A stretch of 64,000 nt of DNA from contig NC_135258.1 in NCBI RefSeq assembly GCF_964204865.1, forward strand, positions 7,493,001 to 7,557,000, written 5' to 3'. A model generated the notes under the pieces. The model worked only from the letters and a program-made list of their open reading frames with translations. It had not been told where the DNA came from and searched no databases. The first letter of the stretch is position 1. Each line of letters starts with the position of its first letter. Positions 11,577 through 23,100 of this stretch are shown here, in pieces. The position numbers and the translations under genes were made by a program. Source of the stretch: Styela clava (Eukaryota > Chordata > Ascidiacea > Stolidobranchia > Styelidae).

Positions 11577-14500
11577 ACCTCAGAAACAAATCTTGAAAAA
11601 TTGTCTTCAAGAGCCGTACGATTTAAGTTGGTGAGTTTGCATTTAAATTGGTTTGTAGAGGTTCTATCTTGGTATATGCTTTTCACTCTAGGCTGTGGTT
11701 TCAGTGTGTTTCACTGTTGTATTTGACTGGGATGCCTGCATGGTATTGCCCTCTAGTTTATAAACCATTTGTGCATTCCTTGTGTGGTGTTCAGCAGTTT
11801 TTTCTCTGGTTGGAGAAGGGCTGGGGAGCCCTGGGCTTTACCACCTTACCAGAAACTTTAGTGGCCTCAGCTTCGAACCAGCTAATTATTTTTTCACTAC
11901 TTCATGTACAAATACATAAAGTCTATCTTTATTTAGCTTATAATATCATTCAGTATCTTATTTTTTAAATGACTTAAAAGTTTCAAGTTAAATTTGTGAA
12001 AATATAAGTTTTAAGATTAATATCCAAATTTGAAACTCCAATAATTATGGTTTTCAATCCCACTGCCACAAAACTGTATTTGGTTTTATGGCAGCAGTCA
12101 TATCGAAAACACCATTCGATACTGATCTGAGGCTGGAACTTCTCTCCAAGTTAAAGAAAATGAAGCTCTGGTACCAGAACCACAGTTTTATTGTACTGTG
12201 GCTGTAGAGCCAGCTATTCAGATTTCAAACCAGTTTCGGTTAGGAATGAACAAAATAAGATTCAAACTAATGAAATTAAATTGGTACTCTCGTAGTGTCT
12301 TTACCAGGTTTGAGTTAGGCCATGATTTTACTCCAATTTTATTTATTTTAGTTCTATTGCGAGTTAGGGGACTGTTAGCCAAGTAAATATCCCCCTGCCC
12401 ATAGGTTTCAGTCCCTTTACACAACTTGATGTAAAGTAGGCGAAAAAAATTAGTTCCTCCATTGCTCTATATTGGTACACACACTTCATCATTAAATTTG
12501 TATTTATGTATGATATTAAATATACAGTCTATGTGAAAGATATGTAGATACAATACGGTATTTCCTTGTTGAAATTTGTATCATTATTTATGTCTATCAA
12601 TGAGTTGTTTCAATATGATTCATAGTTTGTTTTATTCTTTTGCACCATGAAACGTAGTCACTATTGTAATTATTGTGTGTTTGATATGAGTGGCATGGAC
12701 TCACTGCATTTGTATTGCACTATTTTTATTCGTTCGCCGAAAAAGCCCGTTTACTGAATTTATGACATCGTTTTATGACATTGTTTTCAATTTGATAGCA
12801 GTAAGCCCTTATTCAAATTTGGTTTTCCTAGATATTTTTCATAGTAGGCTACTATAAATTTTGAAGTAAATTTAATTTCTTATGTTTGATAACTTTACTA
12901 TTAAAGATTTGATGTGGTCTTGCACATTTTTTAAAAATAATTAACTTGATAAAGTTCTTGGTTACATTTAAACATATCAAACTCATGCATAATGTTACAA
13001 AATTGTTTTTAATAGTTAACATAAATTAGAATTTTCTTACCGTAACTCTTTATTGTACATTTTACTTATAAACCCTTATAAAAACAATTTTTATAAGACT
13101 ATAAGTTATAACGAATGTGTGTGGTGTCACATTTTACTGTAATGAACATTATTATACTCATTTGCCAATCTTAAAGTAACTCAACAAAAATTCAAATTTT
13201 ATGAGTCAAAATAGAAATGCTAGAATTGAAGTAATTATGTAGATAAGGTTCTGAACACTTCAGTTTCCAAAGTGACAGAGGAAACAATGGCACTCCCTTC
13301 ACTGTCATGTTCATTAGACTTAACAAAACAATATTCGTTACAATAAATCACGCCTAAGGGTGTTGAATATAATCTATAAAAAAAGTACGACATTAAATTC
13401 AAATTTTGTTTTTTTTATCAATTGCAGAACTGAAATATTAATTTTATGTTGATTGTACTTCATAAAATTCAACTTTTTCGCCATACAGAACTTGAAAAAT
13501 AGTTACAGTAATCATTAATTTTTGAATTTCCAAAGTCTGTATTGTTACCTGTTTTAGTTAAAGGTTTGACACCCTTGCTTTGAGTAAACATAAAAAATCA
13601 AGGATTGATACAAACAAAAGTCTATTTTGAAATTAAGAAAAGAATTATTAGATGATCTATTCATAGGTTTAAATAAGGAAATGTTTTTGATGAGATAATT
13701 TCAATGATTAGAAATTCAGACATTCACAATTCTGTCATTCCTCATCAAATAAAGGCAATGATAATTGATCAATCACATTCTGTGGCATTTTCAGGGAACA
13801 TAGGCTGAAAGTATATGACATCATATGCCAGTCAGGATTTTATTAATGGGGGGGTTACTCTAGAATTAAAACAGTGCGCCAAAAGTAGAACGTGAAACGT
13901 CATAGGACGTTGGACAAACTTGAAATTGCTTGTATTTTACAGAGAAACGCCATTAAATATATTTCAGTGTTGTGTGCACCTGAACTGCCTTGCCAGCCAT
14001 TGTTCGGGGAATACTTTGCCAATTTCAAACATGCACTCATTTTCGACTGTTATCCCATATTCGGCGGTAACTAAGTTTGCAAACAGGGGGTTACGAATGT
14101 TTTCATTTGGGTTTATTTGGAACAGGTATGAAACAGCGAAGCTGTGATGTTCTCAACCACATTGGATAGCTGTTTTTTTTTTTTTAAAAGTTAGCAATTT
14201 GGAGTGTTTCTGAATTAAGGTCCTAGTCGTATGTATTATTCGTAAATACATTGGGCAATGGCAGAAAATCCTGACTCCATTTTTGTTTCATTAGACTGAA
14301 TAAAATTTCATCTGTAATTTTATTTTGAATTTTTATCTGATTTCTTGTGTAAAATTCAATGACCTTATAATGTACCTAATAAAAGCATTTTTATATTTTC
14401 ATGAATGTACTTTTTAATTATGAAACAATCAATTGAATACTTACTTTGGAAAACTGCCCAATTCATGTTTTTTTTAAGTTTTGTTTTTTATTAATTCAAC

Positions 14501-17500
14501 AGGCCACAACTGGAAAAAGGCGTCAATTCATTTGTTCTTTCAGAGTTAAAAAGGTGAGAGATTTCATACTTTTTATATTTTCTAGTATGGTTCATGTATC
14601 CAAAACTTAATTAAGAATGGTTCTCAACCTTTTCTGATACACTACTCCCTTTGCCTCTTTTGGATCTCCTTCTTCCCCCTTTTAACTATACTTGAAAACT
14701 CTGATTTTGTTCATTGTTATGGAAGGATGTTTAGCTAGTGTTATGCACAACTCCCACCCTGGCTCTTGTGCAATTTGAATAGTTTATTTATATTATAGGT
14801 ATTACAATAATATCAAATGGCCTAATGAAGCAAAATAACTAAAACAAAATGGAATACAAAGTAAACTTACTGTTTTTTATTCTCTAAAACAACAAAATTC
14901 CTTCCCAATTGTGAAACGCTGACTTGGAAGATTTGTAGAAGCCAGTTGTGCTTCTACAAATTTCAAGATTTCGATAAAGTTTGCAAAAGGTTACCAATGG
15001 TTATTATTTGTGGCATAGATGTCAGTGAATAGTCGGTATTTAGTTAGTACAAGACTCCCAAGAAGTTTCAGTCATCACTGACAAGAAAATTATAATTATT
15101 TATGGATATGGCGACCAGCAGCTAATCCAATGGAATAACGAAAAACTGTTTAAGAGAGAACAAGAGCAGAAAGTTCAGACAGATAAAGCAATTAATGATA
15201 TTCTCATTAAACCAAGCTTAGTTACTCACGTTTTAATTATGGCAAGGTTCTTACAAGTGAAGTTTGCTCCAAATCAGGGTTTCCCTATCTTTATGTACTT
15301 TGATACCCTATGCACAATTTGTAGAATCGCTTGTGTATCGAACCCCCCGATTGGCTTTTGTACTATGATTGGACGAAATAGATCATTTGAATTTGCGATC
15401 GTAGACATGGTGGTTACTGTAGTTGTAGTGAGTGAAAATTTGACTTTGAAAGGAGTTCTTGAACTCAGGTCTTCAAATTATTTTACATCCAGTACTGAGA
15501 AGGTATTTTCAGGCAGATTAGAAGCTATGAAATAAATATATACTCAATTTAATGTATCTCTTGTCGCAGTCGAAATGTTCCTCTGGGGTTACATGTACCC
15601 CAGTTTGGGAACCTCTGCCATAAATGTTTCTTTACACCGGAAATTGCACTTGAATATCTGTGATTGAAACTCTTAAGTTTTTATTTTGAAAGCAAAAATT
15701 GACAACTCATCATTGAGATTAGTGGAAACTCGAGCTATCAATCTATTTATGATAATACAAACACTCTTACAACTAACACAAATCTTGCATTGTTTTTGAT
15801 AAGTTTGTGGAAAATTTCAGTTTAGCTCAGAAAATCGAAATTATATTTTGATTCTTAATGAAGAATGTTTGTTTGGTTTGTTGTATTCAATTTTTTGAGA
15901 GTTTCTTCTTGTTTAGGATCTAATAAAGCTCACTTACATGGTAAAAGGTTTTAGATGGATACAATTTATATTCTGGTTTTCCATTTTGCATATGGTTGGG
16001 CTATTGATGGACTGGCCAAGTTTTGTACCTTAGATATCTAACCTGAAGCATCAGAATAGTGAAAAATGCTGGAAGACCATGTCAATTGCTTACAAAAATG
16101 AAGCAGAAATGAACTTTTGAAAATGAATGCAAGGGTATACTATAGAAATATTAAAACATTATCAAAACTATATACCAGTATTCAATCAACTTTTCAAAGG
16201 CTTGGTACCAAATTGCAAATTGTCTCTTATATGGCTTCTGTTGCATAAATATAAACCAAAACCAAGTTTTTGTGATTTATACAAATACTATAACTTGGAA
16301 ATTATACAAAATTTATTTCCTCGAAATGTTACAAAGTGGCATTCTGTTAAACTATCTCATCATCCAGTATATTCTAAACAAATGCTTATTTTAGTTTTTT
16401 TAAAGCGAGTTCATTGTTAGCATTTCTATTTTCTCCATTTTTATCTGGACAGAAATCTCAATTACGGAATATAATTGAATAAAACCCTTTTCTCCTATGT
16501 TCAATCACAGCCTATAGTCGTCTCCTTTAAATGTGAACGCAGGAGCAAGAACTATTGTGATTGATCAATTGCTTGTATTATTTTTATTTTACTGCGATGT
16601 TATATTTTTATATATAAAGACGATTGTCTTTTAGTAAGAATCGAAACGATTTCGATTTAATAAAATTCTAAAAAAATATTAACATAAAAAATTGAAATCA
16701 GTTTTGAATATAAACATCAAAATATTGAATTCAAGTTTGTTAGCTTCTGTCACTTGCATTGATATTCAGAAATCAGCTCTCCCGATGTGTGTGTACCATT
16801 AGGGAGGTAACTAATTTTGATTGCCTACTTTAAATAAAGTTGTGTAAAGGTACTGAAATATATGGTATATCCAGTGGTGGGATTCAAATTTGTTGTCAGC
16901 CGGTTCTGTTACAAAAAGTCATATTTTTTCAGCAAATAAACCAGTAATGCTAATTGCTAACCGGTTTGCCGATCTCATAAAATTCTGTGAGACGGTTCTA
17001 TAGAACCGGTGTGAACCAGCTGAATTCCACCAGTGGGCACAGACAGTCTCCAAACTCGTGATAGAACTAAAATAAGAAAAATCAGAATAAAATTATGTCC
17101 CAATCCTGGTACACACACTACGGAAGTACCCAGAAATCTATGTTGGATTATGTTATTGTCTATGTTGGATTGATAAATGTCTGATAAACCAGATTCTGGA
17201 ACATAAAGCAAAATCATTAGTTACAGCTATTTAAAAAAATGTGATGCTATGATTTTAAACACTGGATAATGATTAGAATTGAACAAAGCTGCTGCACAAC
17301 GAACCATTGATATATCAGAGTTGGCATTTCTACTTGACAAAAATCCAATATTCAGGATTCAAAAATATAAGAATTGCACAAAAGATAGTTCCTGATAAAA
17401 TCTTCGTTGTTCAATGTAACATCTCGCACATTAGCCACACCGCAAACTCAATGAAGAGCCGCAGATTTGAGACTGTTTCCGGGAAAAACACTTGTTTCTG

Positions 17501-20125
17501 CTATTTATATAAGATTGAGAGAAAAGGTAGCAAATGTTCACCTGTTTAATATTTTTTCATTGATTTATGTTTATGTTCAACATTGACTTAATTTCGGTAT
17601 AAATTATTTTCCATATTTCAAGAAGTTTTAGTTTGCTTGCAGTAATACAAAATTAGTCCTGAAAAATATGTGATAGACCAGGCTAAAATTAACTGTCAGT
17701 ATTTCAAATAGTAGGCAGTTGAATAAATCTAATTAAGATGATAGTTATAAGTATGTGAGCAAGTTCACAAGAGTAATTTATTAATCTGTAAAAACAATCT
17801 CAAAATAATCATCAGAAATTGAAATGGTTGTTAAGTATGAGAAGAATTGTTCTGGGATCAAAGTTCGGACAAACATTTATTTGAGATTAGCGGTTCTCAA
17901 ACAGTGGGGCGTGTTCCACAAGAGGGACATAGACAATTTTTTTAGGGGGTGAGAAGCTAATTGAAATTAGAAATATTTGTTAGATTTGATCTTGCTCACC
18001 TTATTCTGGATATTTATATTTCTTTATTTTGGATATATAGCCTACGTTCCATCCACCGTGTTTTCATCGTGTTATTTCAATAAAACATTACTTCACTATC
18101 TAAATTTGTAGCTTATTATTAGCTAGTTATATTTTAAGGTGGGTTGCGAGACATGACAAATTCTAAAGAGGTGCCGTGACTTGAAACGATTGAGAAACAC
18201 TGTTTTAAATGGTGTCTCTATATTATTCAATTGGAATCCTTTCGGCAACGATGCTGAGTTTATTATAATATTTAGTGTCCAACTTAACTAAACCATCTTG
18301 ACTAATTTTAAATTTCTGCGTTCCAAAAGTGTATGTAACAATATGGAGGTAACTAATTTTGTTCGCCTACTTTACATCAAGTTGTGTAAATGGACAGAAA
18401 ACCCGTGGGCAGGGAGTATATTCACTTGGCTAACACAGACAGTCACCGAACTGGTAATAAGGAAAATCGGAGTAAAATTATGGCCTTACCCTAGCTAACT
18501 TGGTACACATACTACGGAAGTACCAAAATTTCATATGTTTCTACCCTTCAGATTCATCCAGAAGCATCCTGAGCTAAAGAAAGTGAGATCAGCAGGAAAG
18601 CGAAAACAATCTCAAGAGAAGTTGGAAGATAAAGACTCGCTAAGGTATTTTTAAGCTATTGTACCAAATGTACTCGGGGTTGAAGACAGTTTTGATTCTG
18701 ACTTGAGTCTGGTGGTTAGGGTTAGGCCATAATTTTATTCAGATTTTCCTTATTTACCGGTAGTTATATTATTACGAGTTCGATGGCTGTCAGTGTTAGC
18801 CAAGTGAATATACCCCCTGCTCATAGGTTTAAGTTCCTTTTATACAACTTGATGTAAAGTAGGCAAACAAAATTACCTTCATATTGGTACACACACCTTT
18901 GGACTCCCGAATCTAAGTTGATGAAAATTCAGACTCTAGTCGAGTCGAAACTTTTGAGAAAAATAAATAAATGAAATCGAAAACTTTGGTGTATGCAAGC
19001 CTTCCTTAGTAGACTGAAGAAGTTCATTTTTTTTCAGTTTCTACTGAAAATTTAGACTCCTGATCCTGAATATTGCGATTAAGAGTCTGATATTCTGACT
19101 TTGCCAAAGTAAATATGTTACCACTTACCGTAATACAGTGACTTCACAAAGCCTGACTTCAACTTTAAATCCCCAAACTCAAATCCGTTAGTATCCTTGA
19201 AAACTACTCGACAGTGATTTTGATTTTAAATAATTCATAATAACTACAAATTATGATTTCATAGTTAAATGGATATTTTGCTAAAATATTCTCAAAAACA
19301 GCATTAATACAGCATGGCTATCCAAACTCTATCGATTTATGCTATAAATGAATACGACCCCAATAGCTTGGTGGATAATTTTCATTGCAATAATATGTAG
19401 GGTTATCAAGTATTGTTCAATGGTAGAGGATGTAAGTGCCCACTTGTACCCAGTAATGTCTGAAACGAATTAAAATGTCAGTTGCACACTTTCTTTTATT
19501 TGTTGTTTATATAAAGTTCAAGTCTCTGGCATTTGAAATGACAACCTCAACCCTCAAGTCTTGATGTCAACCGTTCCTCTATAAAACCCAATCCATTGAT
19601 AACGAATCACTGTTTCAATTCATACATTATATTTTTAGGAATCATATTTTTACTGGAATCAACATCATCACAAAGAAACTTGAGAGGGGAAGTCTTGATC
19701 TTGTTCTTGTTTGTAAATCCGCGAAACCTACTCTACTCACTCAACATCTCATCCCTCTCTCCGTTACCAGATCTTCTCCCGCTGCTTGTATATCTGGTTT
19801 GAGTTCGGCATTGGGCAGTGAATTAAATCTGAAATCTGTACTCGCTTTTGGAATATTTTTACCTGAAAACGACACTGAATTAAGAGCTGTTGTTGATAGC
19901 ATAACCCCCAAATTACCTAAAATTGATATACCTTGGCTAAGAGGGTTGGAAAACGAGAATCAAACTGTGGATTTTTCTGAGAATGGAAACAGAATTTCCA
20001 AACCAGATTTAGAAGAGAAAAATTCTGTCGATACCGAAAAATTCACTCTGCTACCAACAAAAATCTGTATCAATCAAAGTATTGCTAACAAAAAACCGAA
20101 AAAGGATAAAAACAATAAAAACTAA
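11566..20125 (+). CDS. RPP38: Ribonuclease P/MRP protein subunit p38 homologue
   Basis: An L7Ae/L30e-family RNA-binding subunit of nuclear RNase P and RNase MRP. Four exons: 11566-11630, 14503-14553, 18552-18644 and 19639-20125. They have GT/AG borders and all three joins fit in phase, giving 231 aa (human 283). The N-terminus has EPYDLSW, matching NNPYIIRW of human RPP38. The L7Ae core is in exons 3-4: [20 protein letters not shown], then [19 protein letters not shown], then [10 protein letters not shown], then PKIDIPWL. The tail is lysine-rich ([10 protein letters not shown]) as in the family. Exon 2 is only 51 nt. The stop TAA at 20123-20125 is followed by PPP4R3 after 5 nt. A 3' splice site (AG at 11518-11519) lies upstream of the start with no coding exon before it. 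I am confident of the identity; the family is divergent, so the two small exons rest mainly on phase and position. Confidence 0.9.
12283..12487 (-). mobile_element. Family A MITE copy in RPP38 intron 1
   Basis: Starts GGTACTCTCGTAGTGTC and carries the shared interior ACACAACTTGATGTAAAGTA. It ends at about TTGGTACACACACTTC, lacking the last few bases of the consensus. Confidence 0.7.
14612..15620. mobile_element. About 1 kb degenerate hAT element in RPP38 intron 2
   Basis: The left end (ATGGTTCTCAACCTTTTCTG followed by CACTACTCCC) and the reverse complement of the right end (CAGAGGTTCCCAAACTGGGG) are like the long termini of Charlie-type hAT elements. The 98-codon frame at 15239-15535 lies inside and may be a decayed transposase tail, but I cannot identify a dimerisation motif in it. 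No matching 8-bp duplication was found. Confidence 0.55.
16780..17132 (+). mobile_element. Family A MITE split by a nested insertion
   Basis: The left part runs from about 16780 (CTCCCGATGTGTGTGTACCA) to 16870. The right part resumes at 17037 with CACAGACAGTC and ends at the TACGGAAGTACC terminus. Between them lies a second element (16872-17035). About 12 nt of the family consensus are missing at the junction, so the event was not a simple insertion. Confidence 0.7.
16872..17035. mobile_element. 164-bp hAT-like element nested in a family A copy
   Basis: Begins CAGTGGTGGGATTCAAATTT and ends GAATTCCACCAGTG, an inverted repeat of about 14 nt. The interior has CCGGTTCTGTTAC and a roughly inverted GGTTCTATAGAACCGG. 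Target duplication is absent, in line with the deletion in the host copy. Confidence 0.65.
17889..18202. mobile_element. hAT-type element family B, copy 1
   Basis: Terminal repeat AGCGGTTCTCAAACAGTGGGG on the left and GATTGAGAAACACTG on the right. The interior (TTAGATTTGATCTTGC, TTTTCATCGTGTT, GTAGCTTATT.TTAGCTAGTT) is shared with 35737-36033. Flanks TTTGAGAT and TTTTAAAT are a possible aged duplication. It lies in RPP38 intron 2. Confidence 0.75.
18317..18524 (+). mobile_element. Family A MITE copy just before RPP38 exon 3
   Basis: Full-length copy with the interior CCTACTTTACATCAAGTTGTG, ending ACGGAAGTACC 27 nt before RPP38 exon 3. Its right end therefore lies in the region expected to hold the branch point and pyrimidine tract of that acceptor. 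Confidence 0.75.
18700..18908 (-). mobile_element. Family A MITE copy in RPP38 intron 3
   Basis: Diverged copy: GGTTAGGGTTAGGCCATAAT at the left, interior AACTTGATGTAAAGTAGGC, and GGTACACACACCTTTGGACTC at the right. A CCGGTA hexamer interrupts the interior at about 18758. Flanks have decayed. Confidence 0.65.
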
Positions 20126-20129
20126 TAAA
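20114..20129 (+). terminator. Candidate poly(A) signals at the RPP38/PPP4R3 junction
   Basis: AATAAA occurs at 20114-20119, inside the last RPP38 codons, and at 20124-20129, overlapping the stop codon. The PPP4R3 ATG follows at 20131. If either signal works, cleavage would fall inside the first PPP4R3 codons. Use of these signals is untested and such hexamers are common in AT-rich DNA. Confidence 0.35.
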
Positions 20130-20130
20130 A

Positions 20131-23100
20131 ATGGCCGACACACGGCGTCGTGTGAAGGTATATACTTTAAATGAAGATCGACAATGGGACGATAAAGGGA
20201 CTGGCCATGTATCACATACATTTGATGCTAGAGTACACAGTACAACTCTTATAGTTCGAGCCGAACAAGATGGTTCAGTATTACTAGAGTCAAAAATACT
20301 GCCAGACACTGCTTACCAGAAACAACAAGAGACTTTAATTGTTTGGTCCGAAAGTGATAACACAGATTTGGCTCTCAGTTTTCAAGAAAAACCAGGATGT
20401 GATGAGATTTGGGAGAAGATTTGTCAGGTAAGAAATAAATTGAATAGAATAGAAGAAGGATAAGTGGTTAGTTTCGCAGAAACCCAATCATTAGCATAAG
20501 AAATAAATATTTGGATATTTTATTCAAGAGTGTTTGGTACTCCCATAGTGTGTGTACCAGGTTAGGGTTAGGCCATAATTTTATTCTGATTTCCCTTATT
20601 TTAGTTCTATTACGAGTTCGAGGACTGTCTGTGTTATCCAAGTGAATATACCCCCTGCCCATGGTCTTCCGTTCCTTTACACAACTTGATGTAAAGTAGG
20701 CGAACAAAATTCTCTACCTCCATATTGGTACACGTACTTCTGGAGCGCCGAGTGTTCTTTTTATAAATTAAAAAAAATTGAGTAAATAATGTAACCCTGT
20801 GCAACGCACTGCATTTTCTGCAAATGAGAAAAGTTTTGTTGATCAATCATATTGTTACGAATGTCTATGCTGACACACTCCAAGGTGCTGAATAGAAAAC
20901 ATGATGAAGTTTGTCTTCATAGGTATTAGAAATGTGTCTAAACCAAGGCTGTGGGTGGAAAAATTTAACATTGACTTCAACTCTAAATTTGGACTGAAAA
21001 AAATGTTTTTGACTCCACCCCTACACTGTGGCTTGTGGAAAAATTGTCTTCAGCTTCAAACTCAGTGTAAAACAATAATTAAAAACGGGCTTTTACCTAT
21101 GCAAGCCTAATTTAATAGCGCTTAGTAAACGTAATGCTTTTTGACATTCTATGAAAAATTTAGACTTATTATTATAACTGAAACCTGCCAAACTCCAAAT
21201 TCTGACTCCACAGCTAGACTAGTGTTTCTGAAACTGTCTTCTGCCGAATGCTGCTGTTTCGCAAAACAGGGACCAAAATTGTGACAAAAATTAATTTCCA
21301 TCTCGATCGGGGCAAGATAAAAAGTGTATGTATACCGGGGCAAAATAAGTTTGTGGAACGCTGGGCTAGACTATATCGATTGCTACATACCAGTTGTGCA
21401 TATATTACTAGGAGTAATCCTTGTAGCAAGCAATGTGAAAAGTCTAGGAATCAAGCAATGAATCAGACATAAAATTGAAATATTTAGTTTTCATCCAATT
21501 TGTACAATTTGATTTATATTTTAGGTTCAAGGTAAAGATCCCTCCGTCAGCATAACTCAAGATGTTGTTGATGACGCAGACGATGAAGATCGATTGGACG
21601 GAGGTTCTGACCTCGGAATCTCATCAAATGAACCTGTCGAACTTCCACCATGTGAGCTCAGCCAACTCGAAGAAATTGAAAATCTATTCGCGTCATGTTT
21701 ACCGACTTTAACGAGACGTGAAAAACTAGCAGTAGCTGTAGAAAATTGTGGATACATCCAAAAACTTTTAACTTTGTTTCGTATGAACGAAGACCTTGAA
21801 AATGTCGATGGTTTACATCATTTGCACGAAATTTTCAAAACTCTTTTCATGCTTAATAAAAATAGCATTTTTGAGGTTATGCTCGACGACAAAAATATCA
21901 TGGACATTATTGGTTGTCTCGAGTATGATCCAGCGATCGGAGAACGACGCAAACATCGAGATTATCTCACAAACGATGCTAAATTCAAAGAAGTCATTCC
22001 GATAACGAATCCTGAATTGAAGCGTAAAATTCACCAAACTTTTCGAGTGCAGTACATACAAGATGTCATTCTTCCAACCCCTTCTGTATTTGAAGAAAAC
22101 ATGCTCTCTACTTTAAATTCATTTGTTTTTTTCAATAAGGTGAGTTCAAAGGTCAATTTTTTAATTTTAACAGCATATTCTAAGTGTGGGTTTGGTCCGA
22201 ACATTCTCCAATTTGTAGCCCTGAAAGATGAAGTGGTTGAAATATCATAAAACTAAGAAATGTATTATTAAAAGAAAATATGTTGAATTGAAATTATCCT
22301 CGGGACAATAGGACTCTAGGCATCTTGTTAAAATTAATGTAAATTTGACCTAATTACCTAATACCTTAGTTAGTTTGCCCCTCAGTGCTCAGTCCCCTAC
22401 ACACACCAGCCATGCTAGGATCCCTACACACACCAGCCATGCTAGGATATGCTAAATAGTGAAACGAACAGATTAGCGCCAACAAAAAAAATATTATGTG
22501 AGAAACAATAAAAGTCAAGATTTTGGCCAAATTTTTAAGAATTTTTTTTCCCGGAATCCTAAACAACCCAACATGCTAATTTAACCTTAAAAGCAACATA
22601 ATCAGTTGCGACAGAAATACATTCCAGCATCATTTGATTGCTCTATTTTTAATACTGGAGCTTCATTTTACTCAATTAAATTCCAGATGTATCGTCCATA
22701 TTCCAAAATCCTAGAAGACTTTTTGACTCTGAATTTTGAATGTATTTCATTTTGTCACGGTGAAACAGTGTTTTGTCCCCTCTGATTAATCATTAAAGTA
22801 TTCTTCTGGGACAAATCCGGATGCAATAAGGTCATAAATAACTCTATTAAATTGTCATTATGTCTTATTCGTTACCAAGACTAGTCTGTTTTTATCTTAC
22901 TTTGAACCAGATGACAACAGGATTAAATTCAGGATTTAATTTTCGACTCTTTAGTTCATACCTTATTAGTTTAAACTGAATATTGTGACAAATTTTTCAT
23001 TTTATGACTTTAACAACAATATAACATAGGGTACTAGGATATTGTATATTGAACTGCAATTCCTTTCTTCTTGTCTACTTCCTTTTTTGTGGAAAGAGAT

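Noticed and set aside
11648-11968. 106-codon ORF in RPP38 intron 1
   Set aside because: Hydrophobic, low-complexity translation with no domain; the RPP38 donor at 11631 excludes it.
15239-15535. 98-codon ORF
   Set aside because: Lies inside a degenerate hAT element and shows no certain transposase motif.
16127-16420. 97-codon ORF
   Set aside because: Lys/Tyr/Leu-rich translation of AT-rich DNA, no recognised family, no splice context.
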